This document shows positions 25,652-34,025 of a stretch of DNA of 64,000 bases, one piece after another. Made by a program: the position numbers and the translations under genes. The notes under the pieces are model-generated. The model was not told where the DNA came from, did no database searches, and saw nothing but the letters and a program-made list of their open reading frames with translations. The DNA is from Nocardioides sp. (GTDB lineage: Bacteria > Actinomycetota > Actinomycetes > Propionibacteriales > Nocardioidaceae), in the NCBI RefSeq assembly GCF_030149505.1, contig NZ_JASBRN010000037.1, forward strand, positions 1 through 64,000, in the 5' to 3' direction. Each line of letters begins with the position of its first letter. Within the stretch, counting starts at the first letter, position 1.

Positions 25652-26944
25652 GTGACGACCACCGCAGCGCAGGCCTCGGGAGCCTCGGGCGGGCAGCACG
25701 GCCAGCGCCGACTGCCCCCGCTGCGCGACCTCCTGCGCAGCAGCGCCGGCATCGCGATCGCCATGGCGGTCATGAACGTCGCGACGTACGCGTTCCAGAT
25801 GATCGCCGCACGCCTGCTCGGCCCCACCCAGTACGGCGCGGTCGCCTCGCTCATGGCGCTGCTGATGGTCGTGGCGGTGCTGCAGCTCGGCCTGCAGGCC
25901 ACCGGGGCACGGCGGATCTCCGCCGAGCCCGAGCACGTCGGCCAGATCGAGCGGATGGTCCTGCGCGTCACCTACCGCGCGGCCCTGGGGTTGGGCCTGC
26001 TCATGCTGGTCCTCTCCCCCGTCGTGCACACGGTGCTGCGCCTGGACAGCATCGTCCCGGCGGTGCTGCTCGCCGTCTCGGCGGTCCCGCTCACGATCAT
26101 GGGCGGGCAGTCCGGGGTGCTGCAGGGCGAGCGCCGGTGGTTCTCCCTGGCCGGGGTCTACCTCGCGATGGGCCTGGCGCGCGTCGTGGTCGGCACCGCC
26201 TGCATCGTGGTCTCCCCCACCGAGTCGGCGGCGATGCTCGGCGTCATGCTCGCGATGTTCGCACCCGCGATCGTCGGCTGGCTGGCCCTGCGCCGCCCGG
26301 GGCTGCACGCACGCGACGCCGACCGGCACAGCGAGGAGCACACCGGGCGGCTGGTGGTGCGCGAGACCGGCGCGGCGTCGCTGGCCCTGCTCGCCTTCTT
26401 CGTGCTCTCCAACCTCGACATCGTCGTGGCGCGCAACGTGCTCGACGACCGCGAGGCGGGGCTCTACGCCGCCGGCCTGATCCTGGCCAAGGCCGTGCTG
26501 TTCCTCCCGCAGTTCGTGGTCGTCGTCGCCTTCCCCGCGATGTCCACCCCGGCGCAGCGACGCCGCGCGCTGCTGCGCAGCCTCACGCTCGTGGCGCTGC
26601 TCGGGATCTTCTGCACCCTCGCGGCCTGGCTGCTCAGCGGTGTCGCGATGGTCTTCGTCGGCGGCGCGGAGTACGCCGACGTCGAGTCGCGGCTGTGGGT
26701 CTTCGCGGTCCTCGGCACCCTGCTCGCGATGCTGCAGCTGCTGGTCTACTCGGTGCTGGCCCGGCGCGGCACCCGCACGACGTACCTCGTGTGGCTGGCG
26801 GTGGTGGCGCTCGTGGTGCTCAGCAGCCAGGCCGCCCACCTCGGCAGCCTGGCCGCGATCGTCGTCGCGGTCGACGGCGCGCTCTTCCTCGCGCTGCTGC
26901 TCATCAGCCTCTGGCGACTGAAGGAGCCGGTGGCCGAGGACTGA
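25652..26944 (+). CDS. Polysaccharide-type flippase (MOP superfamily)
   Basis: A 430-residue integral membrane protein with about twelve membrane helices, of the multidrug/oligosaccharidyl-lipid/polysaccharide (MOP) superfamily. The N-terminal block GPTQYGAVASLMAL is the usual start of the first repeat half (the LG-x-x-x-[YF]-G motif), and a related motif DDREAGLYAAGLILAKAV starts the second half. Such proteins flip lipid-linked sugars from the cytosol to the outside, which fits a region with cytosolic (GT4) and extracytoplasmic (AftD-like) glycosyltransferases. The GTG start is supported by a TACGCT element six bases upstream; the sequence before it is antisense to the neighbouring gene. It ends only nine bases from the end of convergent polA. 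Confidence 0.85.
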   Translation: MTTTAAQASGASGGQHGQRRLPPLRDLLRSSAGIAIAMAVMNVATYAFQMIAARLLGPTQYGAVASLMALLMVVAVLQLGLQATGARRISAEPEHVGQIERMVLRVTYRAALGLGLLMLVLSPVVHTVLRLDSIVPAVLLAVSAVPLTIMGGQSGVLQGERRWFSLAGVYLAMGLARVVVGTACIVVSPTESAAMLGVMLAMFAPAIVGWLALRRPGLHARDADRHSEEHTGRLVVRETGAASLALLAFFVLSNLDIVVARNVLDDREAGLYAAGLILAKAVLFLPQFVVVVAFPAMSTPAQRRRALLRSLTLVALLGIFCTLAAWLLSGVAMVFVGGAEYADVESRLWVFAVLGTLLAMLQLLVYSVLARRGTRTTYLVWLAVVALVVLSSQAAHLGSLAAIVVAVDGALFLALLLISLWRLKEPVAED

Positions 26945-26953
26945 GACCAGCCC

Positions 26954-29644
26954 TCAGTGAGCCGCCTCGTGCCAGGAGCGGCCGGTGCCGACCGAGACGT
27001 CGAGCGGCACCAGCAGGTCGGCGGCTCCGCCCATGTGCTGGCGCACCAGGGCCTCGAGCCGCTCCCCCTCCCCCGTGGCGACCTCGAGCACGAGCTCGTC
27101 GTGGACCTGCAGCAGCATCCGCGAGCGCAGGCCCTCGGCGGCGATGCCGTCCTGGAGGTCGAGCATGGCGACCTTGATCAGGTCGGCGGCCGAGCCCTGG
27201 ATGGGGGCGTTGAGCGCCATCCGCTCGGCGATCTCGCGGCGCTGGCGGTTGTCGCTGGTCAGGTCGGGCAGGTAGCGGCGGCGCCCGCGCAGGGTCTCGG
27301 TGAACCCGGTGCGCCGCGCCTCGTCGACCACCCCGGCGAGGTAGTCGCGGACCCCGCCGAAGGTCTCGAAGTACTCATCCATCAGCCCGCGCGCCTCGCC
27401 CGGCTCGATCCCGAGCTGCTGGCCCAGGCCGAACGCCGACAGGCCGTAGGCCAGGCCGTAGTTCATCGCCTTGATCTTGGCCCGCTGCTCGACCGAGACC
27501 TGGTCGGCCGGGACGTCGAAGACGCGCGCCGCGGTGATGGAGTGGAAGTCCTGGCCCGAGCGGAACGCCTCGATGAGCAGGGCGTCCTCGGAGAGGTGGG
27601 CCATGATCCGCATCTCGATCTGGCTGTAGTCGGCCGTCATCAGCGACTCGTAGCCCTCGCCGACGACGAAGGCCTCGCGGATGCGTCGCCCCTCCTCGGT
27701 GCGGATCGGGATGTTCTGCAGGTTCGGGTCGGTGCTGGAGAGCCGGCCCGTGGCCGCGATCGTCTGGTTGAACGTCGTGTGGATCCGGCCGTCGGGCGCC
27801 ACGGTCTTGAGCAGGCCCTCGATGGTCTGGCGCAGCCGGATGACGTCGCGGTGCCGCAGCAGGTGCAGCAGGAACGGGTGCTCGGTCTTGACGTAGAGCG
27901 CCTGCAGGGCGTCGGCGTCGGTGGTGTAGCCGGTCTTGGTGCGCTTGGTCTTCGGCATGTCCAGCTCGTCGAAGAGCACCACCTGCAGCTGCTTGGGCGA
28001 GCCGAGGTTGATCTCCTTGCCGATGACGGCGTACGCCTCCTCGGCTGCCTGGCGCACCTCGGTGGAGAAGTGCTCCTCGAGCGACTCCAGGTGGTCGGTG
28101 TCGACCGCGATGCCGACCGTCTCCATGGTGGCGAGCAGGTGCACCAGCGGCAGCTCGACGCGGGCCATCAGCTCGGTGCCGCCGTGCTCCTCGACCGCGG
28201 TGTCGAGCGCCTCGGCGAGATCGAGCACGGCGCGGGCGTTGAGCATCGCGGTCTCTGCGGCGCCGGAGGTCTCGTCGGAGTCGAGGGTGTCGAGGCTGAG
28301 CTGCCCGTCGTCGGCGGCCCCCTGGCGCAGCTCCCGCTTGAGATAGCGCAGCGTGAGGTCGGCCAGGTCGTAGGAGCGCTGGTCGGGTCGCACCAGGTAG
28401 GCCGCCAGCGCGGTGTCGCTCTGCAGGCCGGCCAGCGGCCAGCCGCGAGCCGCCAGCGCCAGCATGGGGCCCTTCGCATCGTGCAGGACCTTGGGTGCGG
28501 AGGCATCGCCCAGCCACGCGGCGACGGCCGCGTCGTCGCCCACCGTGAGCTCGGCAGCGTCGAACCAGGCCGCCGACCCGTCGTCGGTGGCCAGGGCGAG
28601 CGACCAGACCTCCCCGGTCCCGGCGCGCCAGGTGCCCTGGACGCTCACACCGGTGCGGGCGCCGGCGTGCTCGGCCAGCCACGGGGCGACCTCGTCGGCG
28701 CCCAGCCGGGTGCCGGCCAGCTCGAAGCCGGAGTCGTCGATCTCCTCCTCCGAGGTCAGGGTCTCGAAGAGCCGGTCGCGCAGCACCCGGAACTCCAGGC
28801 CGTCGAAGAGCTGGTGCACGGCCTGCCGGTCCCAGGGCCGCAGGGCCAGGTCCCGCGGGTGCAGCTCGAGGTCGAGGTCGCGCACCAGGGCGTTGAGCCG
28901 GCGGTTGCGCATGACGTCGCCGAGGTGCTCGCGCAGCGCCTCGCCCTTCTTGCCGGTGATCTTGTCGGCGTTGTCGATGACGCCGTCCAGCCCGTCGTAC
29001 GTCGTCAGCCACCGCGCCGCGAAGCCCTGGCCGACCCCGGGCACGCCCGGGAGGTTGTCGGACGTCTCGCCCACGATCGCGGCCAGCTCGGGGTAGCGGT
29101 GCGGGGGCACGCCGTACTTCTCCTCCACCGCGGCCGGGGTCATCCGCGCCAGGTCGGACACACCGCGCATGGGGTAGAGGACGGTGGAGCGGTCGGTGAC
29201 CAGCTGCAAGGAGTCGCGGTCGCCGGTGAGGATCAGGACCTCCATGTCCTCCTCGGCCAGCGCCTCGGTCACCAGCGTCGCGATGATGTCGTCGGCCTCG
29301 TAGCCGTCCTTCTTCAGGAACGGGATGTTGAGGGCGTCGAGGACCTCTTCGATCAGCGGCAGCTGGCTGGAGAACTCCGTGGGCGTCTTGTTGCGCTTGG
29401 CCTTGTACTCGGAGTACTCCTGCAGCCGGAAGGTCTGGCGGGAGACGTCGAAGGCGACCGCCACGTGGGTGGGCTGCTCGTCGCGCAGCACGTTGATGAG
29501 CATCGAGGTGAAGCCGTAGACGGCGTTGGTGTGCTGCCCGGTCGTGGTGGAGAAATTCTCCACCGGCAGCGCGAAGAACGCGCGGTAGGCCAGCGAGTGG
29601 CCGTCGAGCAGCAGGAGCCGGGGGCGGGACGTCGTCTCGGGCAC
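26954..29644 (-). CDS. polA: DNA polymerase I
   Basis: Repair and Okazaki-fragment-processing polymerase, 896 residues. The 5' nuclease domain covers about 1-300 (YKAKRNKTP, DGYEADDI and GDRDSLQLV). Residues about 310-480 are the proofreading-like domain, which lacks the usual DxE metal motif, so 3'-5' exonuclease activity is probably absent as in other actinobacteria. Polymerase motif A is DYSQIE at 672-677, motif B RAKIKAMNYGLAYG at 721-734 and motif C QVHDE at 846-850. The helix-hairpin-helix region reads VPGVGQGFAARW. The GTG start is supported by TAGGTT six bases upstream. Divergent from the thioesterase gene. Confidence 0.97.
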   Translation of the reverse strand: MPETTSRPRLLLLDGHSLAYRAFFALPVENFSTTTGQHTNAVYGFTSMLINVLRDEQPTHVAVAFDVSRQTFRLQEYSEYKAKRNKTPTEFSSQLPLIEEVLDALNIPFLKKDGYEADDIIATLVTEALAEEDMEVLILTGDRDSLQLVTDRSTVLYPMRGVSDLARMTPAAVEEKYGVPPHRYPELAAIVGETSDNLPGVPGVGQGFAARWLTTYDGLDGVIDNADKITGKKGEALREHLGDVMRNRRLNALVRDLDLELHPRDLALRPWDRQAVHQLFDGLEFRVLRDRLFETLTSEEEIDDSGFELAGTRLGADEVAPWLAEHAGARTGVSVQGTWRAGTGEVWSLALATDDGSAAWFDAAELTVGDDAAVAAWLGDASAPKVLHDAKGPMLALAARGWPLAGLQSDTALAAYLVRPDQRSYDLADLTLRYLKRELRQGAADDGQLSLDTLDSDETSGAAETAMLNARAVLDLAEALDTAVEEHGGTELMARVELPLVHLLATMETVGIAVDTDHLESLEEHFSTEVRQAAEEAYAVIGKEINLGSPKQLQVVLFDELDMPKTKRTKTGYTTDADALQALYVKTEHPFLLHLLRHRDVIRLRQTIEGLLKTVAPDGRIHTTFNQTIAATGRLSSTDPNLQNIPIRTEEGRRIREAFVVGEGYESLMTADYSQIEMRIMAHLSEDALLIEAFRSGQDFHSITAARVFDVPADQVSVEQRAKIKAMNYGLAYGLSAFGLGQQLGIEPGEARGLMDEYFETFGGVRDYLAGVVDEARRTGFTETLRGRRRYLPDLTSDNRQRREIAERMALNAPIQGSAADLIKVAMLDLQDGIAAEGLRSRMLLQVHDELVLEVATGEGERLEALVRQHMGGAADLLVPLDVSVGTGRSWHEAAH

Positions 29645-29650
29645 CGGTCC

Positions 29651-29656
29651 AACCTA
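29651..29656 (-). promoter_or_regulatory. Leaderless -10 element of polA
   Basis: TAGGTT on the minus strand, six bases before the GTG start of polA. Confidence 0.5.
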
Positions 29657-29724
29657 GTCGGCACCTCCGACATCGCGACGACACCCTGGTCACACCTGAG
29701 CGGGAGGCGCTCGGGGGGCACGGC

Positions 29725-29730
29725 TACCTT
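29725..29730 (+). promoter_or_regulatory. Leaderless -10 element of the thioesterase gene
   Basis: TACCTT lies six bases before the ATG. An in-frame GTG directly abuts the hexamer and is therefore unlikely to be the start. Confidence 0.5.
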
Positions 29731-29736
29731 GTGCGC

Positions 29737-30162
29737 ATGAGCGAGAGCATCGAGGAGTACCTCGCCTCCCTGCCCCACGGCATGGGTGGCCTGAACGAGA
29801 AGCTCGGTGTCGAGCTCGTGGAGGTCAGCCCGGAGCGGATCGTGGCCACGATGCCGGTGGAGGGCAACACCCAGCCCTACGGCCTGCTGCACGGCGGCGC
29901 CTCGATCGCGCTCGCGGAGTCGCTGGGCTCGATCGGCTCGGCCATCCACGCCCACCCCGACCGGGTGGCCGTCGGCGTCGACATCAACGCCACCCACCAC
30001 CGCTCCGCGACCTCGGGGATCGTGACCGGGACGGCCACGCCGGCCCACCTCGGGCGCACCAGCGCCACCTGGGAGATCGTCGTGACCGACGAGCGGGGCA
30101 AGCGGCTGTGCACCAGCCGCATCACCTGCGCGCTCGTCCCCAAGGAGAAGGTCGGGATGTAG
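29737..30162 (+). CDS. Hotdog-fold thioesterase (PaaI-like)
   Basis: A 141-residue single-domain hotdog protein that should hydrolyse an acyl- or aryl-CoA thioester in the cytosol. The conserved active-site stretch is YGLLHGGASIALAES, where HGG followed by the downstream Glu forms the usual catalytic set, and VGVDINATHHRS is the second conserved strand. Length is typical. Homologues sit beside polA in many actinobacteria, so the position is conserved context, but no specific substrate is established. It is divergent from polA and convergent with the GNAT gene. Confidence 0.87.
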   Translation: MSESIEEYLASLPHGMGGLNEKLGVELVEVSPERIVATMPVEGNTQPYGLLHGGASIALAESLGSIGSAIHAHPDRVAVGVDINATHHRSATSGIVTGTATPAHLGRTSATWEIVVTDERGKRLCTSRITCALVPKEKVGM

Positions 30163-30195
30163 TCGGTCCGGCGGCCGCTCGGCCTGCCGGTCCCC

Positions 30196-30771
30196 TCAGT
30201 CCTGCTGCTCGGCCTGCTGGCGGCGCAGCGAGCGGCGGGCGGCCAGCAGCTGGACCCGCGAGCGGTCGCGGTGCCGCTCCATGGGCGGGCGCTGCGCCTC
30301 GACCTTGCCCCGCACCACGTGGGTGGGCGCCACGCGCAGCACCGCGTGCGGCCCCAGGCCCAGGCGGGCCATGAAGCGATTGGCGTCGCGCGAGCCGGAC
30401 TGCGCACCGGTCGCGACGTGGGCGACGCCCAGCTCCTCGGCGTACGCGACCGCGCCCTCGACGAGCATCCGGCCGACACCGCGGCGGCGGAACTCGGGCA
30501 GCACGTGCGGGGAGACGGCCTGCACGACCGGCTCGAGGTTGAGCGGGGTCAGCGTCGTGACCCGGAGCAGGACGGCACCCGCCGGGACGCCGTCGACCTC
30601 CGCGACCAGGATCCGCTGCTCCGCGGAGTCCAGGGAGTCCTTGATGACCAGCTCGAGGTCGTTGACCTGCTCCTGACGGTCCCCGCGACGCAGGGCGTCG
30701 GCCCAGACCTCGGCGAGGAACAACGCGTCCTCGACCCCAGCGCTGCGCAGGTGCACCAGAGGACGACTCAT
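30196..30771 (-). CDS. GNAT family N-acetyltransferase
   Basis: A 191-residue protein with the GNAT fold. The acetyl-CoA-binding motif A is seen as VSPHVLPEFRRRGVGRMLV (the R-R-x-G-x-G loop), followed by AYAEELGVAHVATGAQ and a final strand near NRFMARLGL. The last 40 residues are an unusually basic, Arg/Gln-rich tail (RRSLRRQQ) outside the catalytic domain, which could bind nucleic acid or ribosomes; this is inference. The acceptor is unknown. The ATG is followed at once by the conserved beta-strand-1 sequence, so the start is sound. It is divergent from the DUF554 gene. Confidence 0.82.
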   Translation of the reverse strand: MSRPLVHLRSAGVEDALFLAEVWADALRRGDRQEQVNDLELVIKDSLDSAEQRILVAEVDGVPAGAVLLRVTTLTPLNLEPVVQAVSPHVLPEFRRRGVGRMLVEGAVAYAEELGVAHVATGAQSGSRDANRFMARLGLGPHAVLRVAPTHVVRGKVEAQRPPMERHRDRSRVQLLAARRSLRRQQAEQQD

Positions 30772-30885
30772 GCAGCACCTGCCTTGCCGGGAGAGCGGGG
30801 GAAGCCGGGGGGACCGCCCAAGATTACGCTCGGTCCGGGCCCGGGCGACACCGGACCAGTCCGGTCTTTACCTCCAGGAGCAGAT

Positions 30886-31632
30886 GTGGTCGTCGGAACC
30901 GGCACGCTGGTCAACGTGGCCACCGTGCTGCTGGGCTGCGGGATCGGGGTGCTGCTGGGCAACCGCCTGCCGGTGCGGACCCGCGACCTCGTCACCGACG
31001 GGCTCGGCCTGGTCACCCTCCTGATCGCGGCCACCTCGGCGATGGCGGTCCTGTCCCCCGAGCTCTCCGACGCGGTCGGGGACGCGGCGCCGATGCTCAT
31101 CGTGCTGGGCGCAGTGCTCATCGGCGGGATCACCGGCTCCCTGCTCGGCCTCGAGCAGGGGGTGGAGCGGCTGGGCGCCTGGGTGCAGCGACGGCTCGTC
31201 GGGAGCGAGAGCTCCGCGGACCGCGCCCGGTTCGTCGAGGGCTTCGTCGTGGCCTCCCTGGTCTTCTGCACCGGCCCCCTCACCATCTTGGGCTCGCTCC
31301 AGGAGGGACTCGGGGACGGCGCGGACCAGCTGCTGCTGAAGTCGGCGCTCGACGGCTTCGCTGCGATCGCCTTCGCGGCGGCCTTCGGCTGGGGCGTCGC
31401 CGCGAGCGTGATCACGGTGGTGGCCGTCCAGGGCTCGCTGACCCTGCTCGGAGCGGTGCTCGGCGACGTGCTCCCCGCCGCGCAGCTCGCCGCCGTGACG
31501 GCCACCGGCGGCGTCCTGCTCGTGGGGGTCGCCCTCCGCCTGCTCCGGATCCGCGAGGTCGCCGTCGCGGACCTCCTGCCGGCACTGCTCGTCGCCCCGC
31601 TGCTGACGTCCTTGGTCGTGGCCGTCGGCTGA
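30886..31632 (+). CDS. DUF554 family membrane protein
   Basis: A 248-residue integral membrane protein with about seven helices, matching DUF554 (YdfK-like). Landmarks are GTLVNVATVLLGCGIG at the N-terminus, the ATSAMAVLSPELSD and GEQ-like central loops, and FCTGPLTILGSLQEGL, the most conserved block of the family. Length is normal. Members are thought to be transporters, but no substrate is established. The GTG start was chosen because AGGAG lies five bases upstream and family homology begins immediately after it. The gene stands alone, between the divergent GNAT gene and livK. Confidence 0.85.
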   Translation: MVVGTGTLVNVATVLLGCGIGVLLGNRLPVRTRDLVTDGLGLVTLLIAATSAMAVLSPELSDAVGDAAPMLIVLGAVLIGGITGSLLGLEQGVERLGAWVQRRLVGSESSADRARFVEGFVVASLVFCTGPLTILGSLQEGLGDGADQLLLKSALDGFAAIAFAAAFGWGVAASVITVVAVQGSLTLLGAVLGDVLPAAQLAAVTATGGVLLVGVALRLLRIREVAVADLLPALLVAPLLTSLVVAVG

Positions 31633-31754
31633 CCCCGCACGGGGATACCGGTGCCCCACCTGGGGCGTTCGGGCCGGCCGCAGCCGAATTGTTACGTTTC
31701 GGGCACATCCGCGCCTCGCTCCTGCAACGACCCCCGCAGGCACCCGCTCTTCAC

Positions 31755-31760
31755 TAGTGT
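31755..31760 (+). promoter_or_regulatory. Probable livK -10 element
   Basis: TAGTGT in an otherwise gene-free 185-base region upstream of livK. It would start transcription at about 31768, exactly on the ATG of a 19-codon mini-ORF. Confidence 0.45.
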
Positions 31761-31767
31761 GCCCACA

Positions 31768-31827
31768 ATGCCCGACCGGGGCAGGGAGAGATCAGTCAAG
31801 GATCCGGAGACACCACTATGCGGATGA
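31768..31827 (+). CDS. Possible 19-residue leader peptide overlapping livK
   Basis: An ATG placed seven bases after TAGTGT opens a 19-codon frame (begins MPDRGRERSVKD, ends TPLCG) whose TGA overlaps an in-frame ATG of livK as ATGA. Codon choice is unlike the surrounding genes: AGG, AGA, TCA, ACA, CCA and CTA are rare in this genome. That is compatible with a regulatory leader or with chance. It has no run of branched-chain codons, so classical attenuation by Leu/Ile/Val supply is not supported. Confidence 0.3.
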   Translation: MPDRGRERSVKDPETPLCG

Positions 31828-33089
31828 CCCACACGATGCGCCTCGCCGCGGTAGCCACCTCGGCCATGCTGGTGCTGGCCGCGTGCGGCAGCGAGGACAA
31901 CAGCGACGCCGAGGACGGTGGCGAGGACACTCCTGCCGCGACCGGCGAGGTCAACCTGGACCTCAAGCTCGGCACCGCTCTGCCCCAGACCGGCAACCTG
32001 GCCTTCCTCGGCCCCCCGGAGGAGGCGGGCGTCGGGTACGCCGCGTCGCTGATCGAGGAGGCCGACACGGGTCTGGACCTCGAGATCATCTACGGAGACT
32101 CGGGCGACACCGACAACAAGGCCTACGAGTCCGAGATCCCGCGCCTGCTCGGCGAGGACGTCTCCGCGATCATCGGTGCCGCCTCGTCCGGCACCTCGCT
32201 GCAGTTCATCGACCAGGTCGTGGACGCGGGCGTGATCCAGTTCTCCCCCGCCAACACCTCCGACGCCTTCACCACCTACGAGGACGACGGGCTGTACTTC
32301 CGCACCGCGCCCTCCGACGTGCTGCAGGGCGACGTGCTGGGCAACCTGATCGCCGCCGACGGCGCGTCGACGCTGGGCATGATCGTGCTCAACGACTCCT
32401 ACGGCACCGGCCTGGCGCGCTACGTCACCGAGGCCTTCGAGGGCGCCGGCGGCGAGGTCGTCGCGATGGAGACCTACAACACCGGCGACACCTCGTTCGA
32501 CTCCCAGGTCAACGCGGTGCTCGCGGCCAACCCGGACGCGATCGCGCTGATCACGTTCGAGGAGGTCGCCACGATCCTGCCGAGCCTCTTCGGTGAGTTC
32601 CCGGCCGAGAACCTCTACTTCGTGGACGGCAACCTGTCGAACTTCGGCGACCAGTTCCCCGAGGGCTCGCTGACCGGCGCGAAGGGCACCCTGCCCGGCC
32701 TGTCGATCGACTCCCTCGCCGACTTCACCGAGGACCTCGACGCCTACGCCCGTGAGTCGGGCCAGTTCCCGAAGGGCCTGGACGAGTTCAGCTACGCCGC
32801 GGAGTCCTTCGACGCCGTGAACCTGCTCGCCCTGGCCGCGCTCGAGGCCAACTCGACCGACCCGGCCGACATCGCCGCCAAGCTGCAGGAGGTCTCCGGT
32901 GGCACCGGCGAGGGCGAGAAGTGCACGACCTTCGCCGACTGCGCCGAGATCATCCTCGGGGGCGGCACCGCCGACTACGACGGCATCTCCGGGCCCATCA
33001 CCTTCGACGAGGTGGGCGACCCGCAGGACGCCACGATCGGCATCTACCAGTACGGCGAGGACAACAACTACTCCGCCTTCACCGGCTGA
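31818..33089 (+). CDS. livK: Branched-chain amino-acid-type ABC transporter substrate-binding lipoprotein
   Basis: Extracellular solute-binding protein of the Leu/Ile/Val (periplasmic-binding-protein type I, Peripla_BP_6) family, 423 residues. A lipobox ends at Cys23 (VLAACG), so it should be anchored to the outer face of the membrane. An acidic linker (about 25-45) precedes the two-lobed binding domain, with TALPQTGNLAFLGPPEEAGV at the first strand and IIGAASSGTSLQFI at the ligand hinge (the family's Ala-Ser-Ser/Thr ligand contacts). The acidic composition is marked. Actual ligand may be an amino acid, amide or urea. The ATG chosen has GGAG eight bases upstream; in-frame ATGs two and five codons on are alternatives. 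It is transcribed towards the livHMGF operon, not with it. Confidence 0.9.
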   Translation: MRMTHTMRLAAVATSAMLVLAACGSEDNSDAEDGGEDTPAATGEVNLDLKLGTALPQTGNLAFLGPPEEAGVGYAASLIEEADTGLDLEIIYGDSGDTDNKAYESEIPRLLGEDVSAIIGAASSGTSLQFIDQVVDAGVIQFSPANTSDAFTTYEDDGLYFRTAPSDVLQGDVLGNLIAADGASTLGMIVLNDSYGTGLARYVTEAFEGAGGEVVAMETYNTGDTSFDSQVNAVLAANPDAIALITFEEVATILPSLFGEFPAENLYFVDGNLSNFGDQFPEGSLTGAKGTLPGLSIDSLADFTEDLDAYARESGQFPKGLDEFSYAAESFDAVNLLALAALEANSTDPADIAAKLQEVSGGTGEGEKCTTFADCAEIILGGGTADYDGISGPITFDEVGDPQDATIGIYQYGEDNNYSAFTG

Positions 33090-33120
33090 GCCAGCTGTGA
33101 CCGGCGTCGTCTGACGCACC

Positions 33121-33161
33121 GGCGACGGCCCGGGACCCACGAGGGTCCCGGGCCGTTCGCC
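33121..33161 (+). terminator. livK terminator
   Basis: Inverted repeat with a perfect 14-bp core (ACGGCCCGGGACCC and complement), extended by GGCGA/TCGCC with a one-base bulge, and a four-base loop. Confidence 0.7.
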
Positions 33162-33225
33162 GTCCTGGGGCGGACCGACGCCCTGCACGACGGACAAGCA
33201 GACAGCAGAGCGCATGCGGCAGACG

Positions 33226-33263
33226 GCAGACGGCCCGGGTCCGTGGGGACCCGGGCCGTCTGC
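33226..33263 (-). terminator. livHMGF operon terminator
   Basis: Perfect 17-bp inverted repeat (GCAGACGGCCCGGGTCC and complement) with a four-base loop, just beyond the livF stop on the minus strand. Its core closely resembles the livK terminator. Confidence 0.75.
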
Positions 33264-33281
33264 GCTGCTGAGGTGGCTCTG

Positions 33282-34025
33282 CTACTTCCCGAGGGTGCCG
33301 AGGTAGAGCTCGGTGACCTTCGGGTCGTCGAGCAGGTCGCGTCCCGAGCCCGTGTGCGCGTCGCGCCCGAGGTCGAGGACGTAGCCGCGGTCGCAGATCT
33401 GCAGGCAGCGGCGGGCGTTCTGCTCGACCATGATGCAGGTGACGCCGGCCTTGTTGATGTCCGAGACCCGGATGAAGGCCTCGTCCTGGCGCACCGGCGA
33501 CAGACCCGCGGAGGGCTCGTCGAGCAGCAGCACCTTGGGGTCCATCATCAGGGCTCGGCCCATGGCGACCATCTGGCGCTCACCACCCGACAGCGAGCCG
33601 GCACGCTGCTTGAGCCGCTTCCCGAGCTCGGCGAAGATGCCGGTGACGAACTCCAGGCGCTCGGGGTAGACCTTGGGGTTCTGGTAGAGCCCCATCTGGA
33701 GGTTCTCCTCGATCGTCAGCGAGGGGAACACGTTGTTGGTCTGCGGGATGAATCCCACGCCCTTGGCGACCAGCTTGTTGGCCTTGAGGCCGGTGATGTC
33801 CTGGCCCTCGAGGGTGATGCTCCCCTCCCGGACCTGGACCATGCCGAAGATCGCCTTGAGCAGGGTGGACTTGCCCGCACCGTTGGGTCCGATGATGCCG
33901 ATCAGCTCGCCCTCGTGCGCGGTGAGCGAGCACCCGTTGAGGATGTTGACCCCGGGCAGGTAGCCCGCGTGGACGTCCTTGACGGCGACGACCACGTTCC
34001 GGGTCTCCTGCACTGGCGCGCTCAC
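33282..34025 (-). CDS. livF: Branched-chain amino-acid-type ABC transporter ATP-binding protein LivF
   Basis: Cytosolic ATPase subunit of a Liv-type importer, 247 residues, normal length. The Walker A motif GPNGAGKST is at 46-54, the Q-loop is PQTNNVF, the ABC signature LSGGE is at 145-149, and Walker B VLLLDEP is at 165-171 with the switch region CIMVEQN. It pairs with LivG under the LivH/LivM membrane subunits. The start ATG overlaps the livG stop by four bases, so expression is coupled. It is the last gene of the operon and is followed by a strong hairpin. Confidence 0.94.
   Translation of the reverse strand: MSAPVQETRNVVVAVKDVHAGYLPGVNILNGCSLTAHEGELIGIIGPNGAGKSTLLKAIFGMVQVREGSITLEGQDITGLKANKLVAKGVGFIPQTNNVFPSLTIEENLQMGLYQNPKVYPERLEFVTGIFAELGKRLKQRAGSLSGGERQMVAMGRALMMDPKVLLLDEPSAGLSPVRQDEAFIRVSDINKAGVTCIMVEQNARRCLQICDRGYVLDLGRDAHTGSGRDLLDDPKVTELYLGTLGK

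Noticed and set aside
29041..29100. An inactivated helix-hairpin-helix motif in polA (GVGQGFAARW)
   Set aside because: It departs from the textbook GVGPKTA form, but I cannot show by eye that it is unusual for actinobacterial PolA, and the other nuclease motifs are intact.
31768..31827. The livK mini-ORF as a branched-chain amino-acid attenuator
   Set aside because: It contains only one Val and one Leu codon and no alternative hairpins were seen, so that specific mechanism is not supported.
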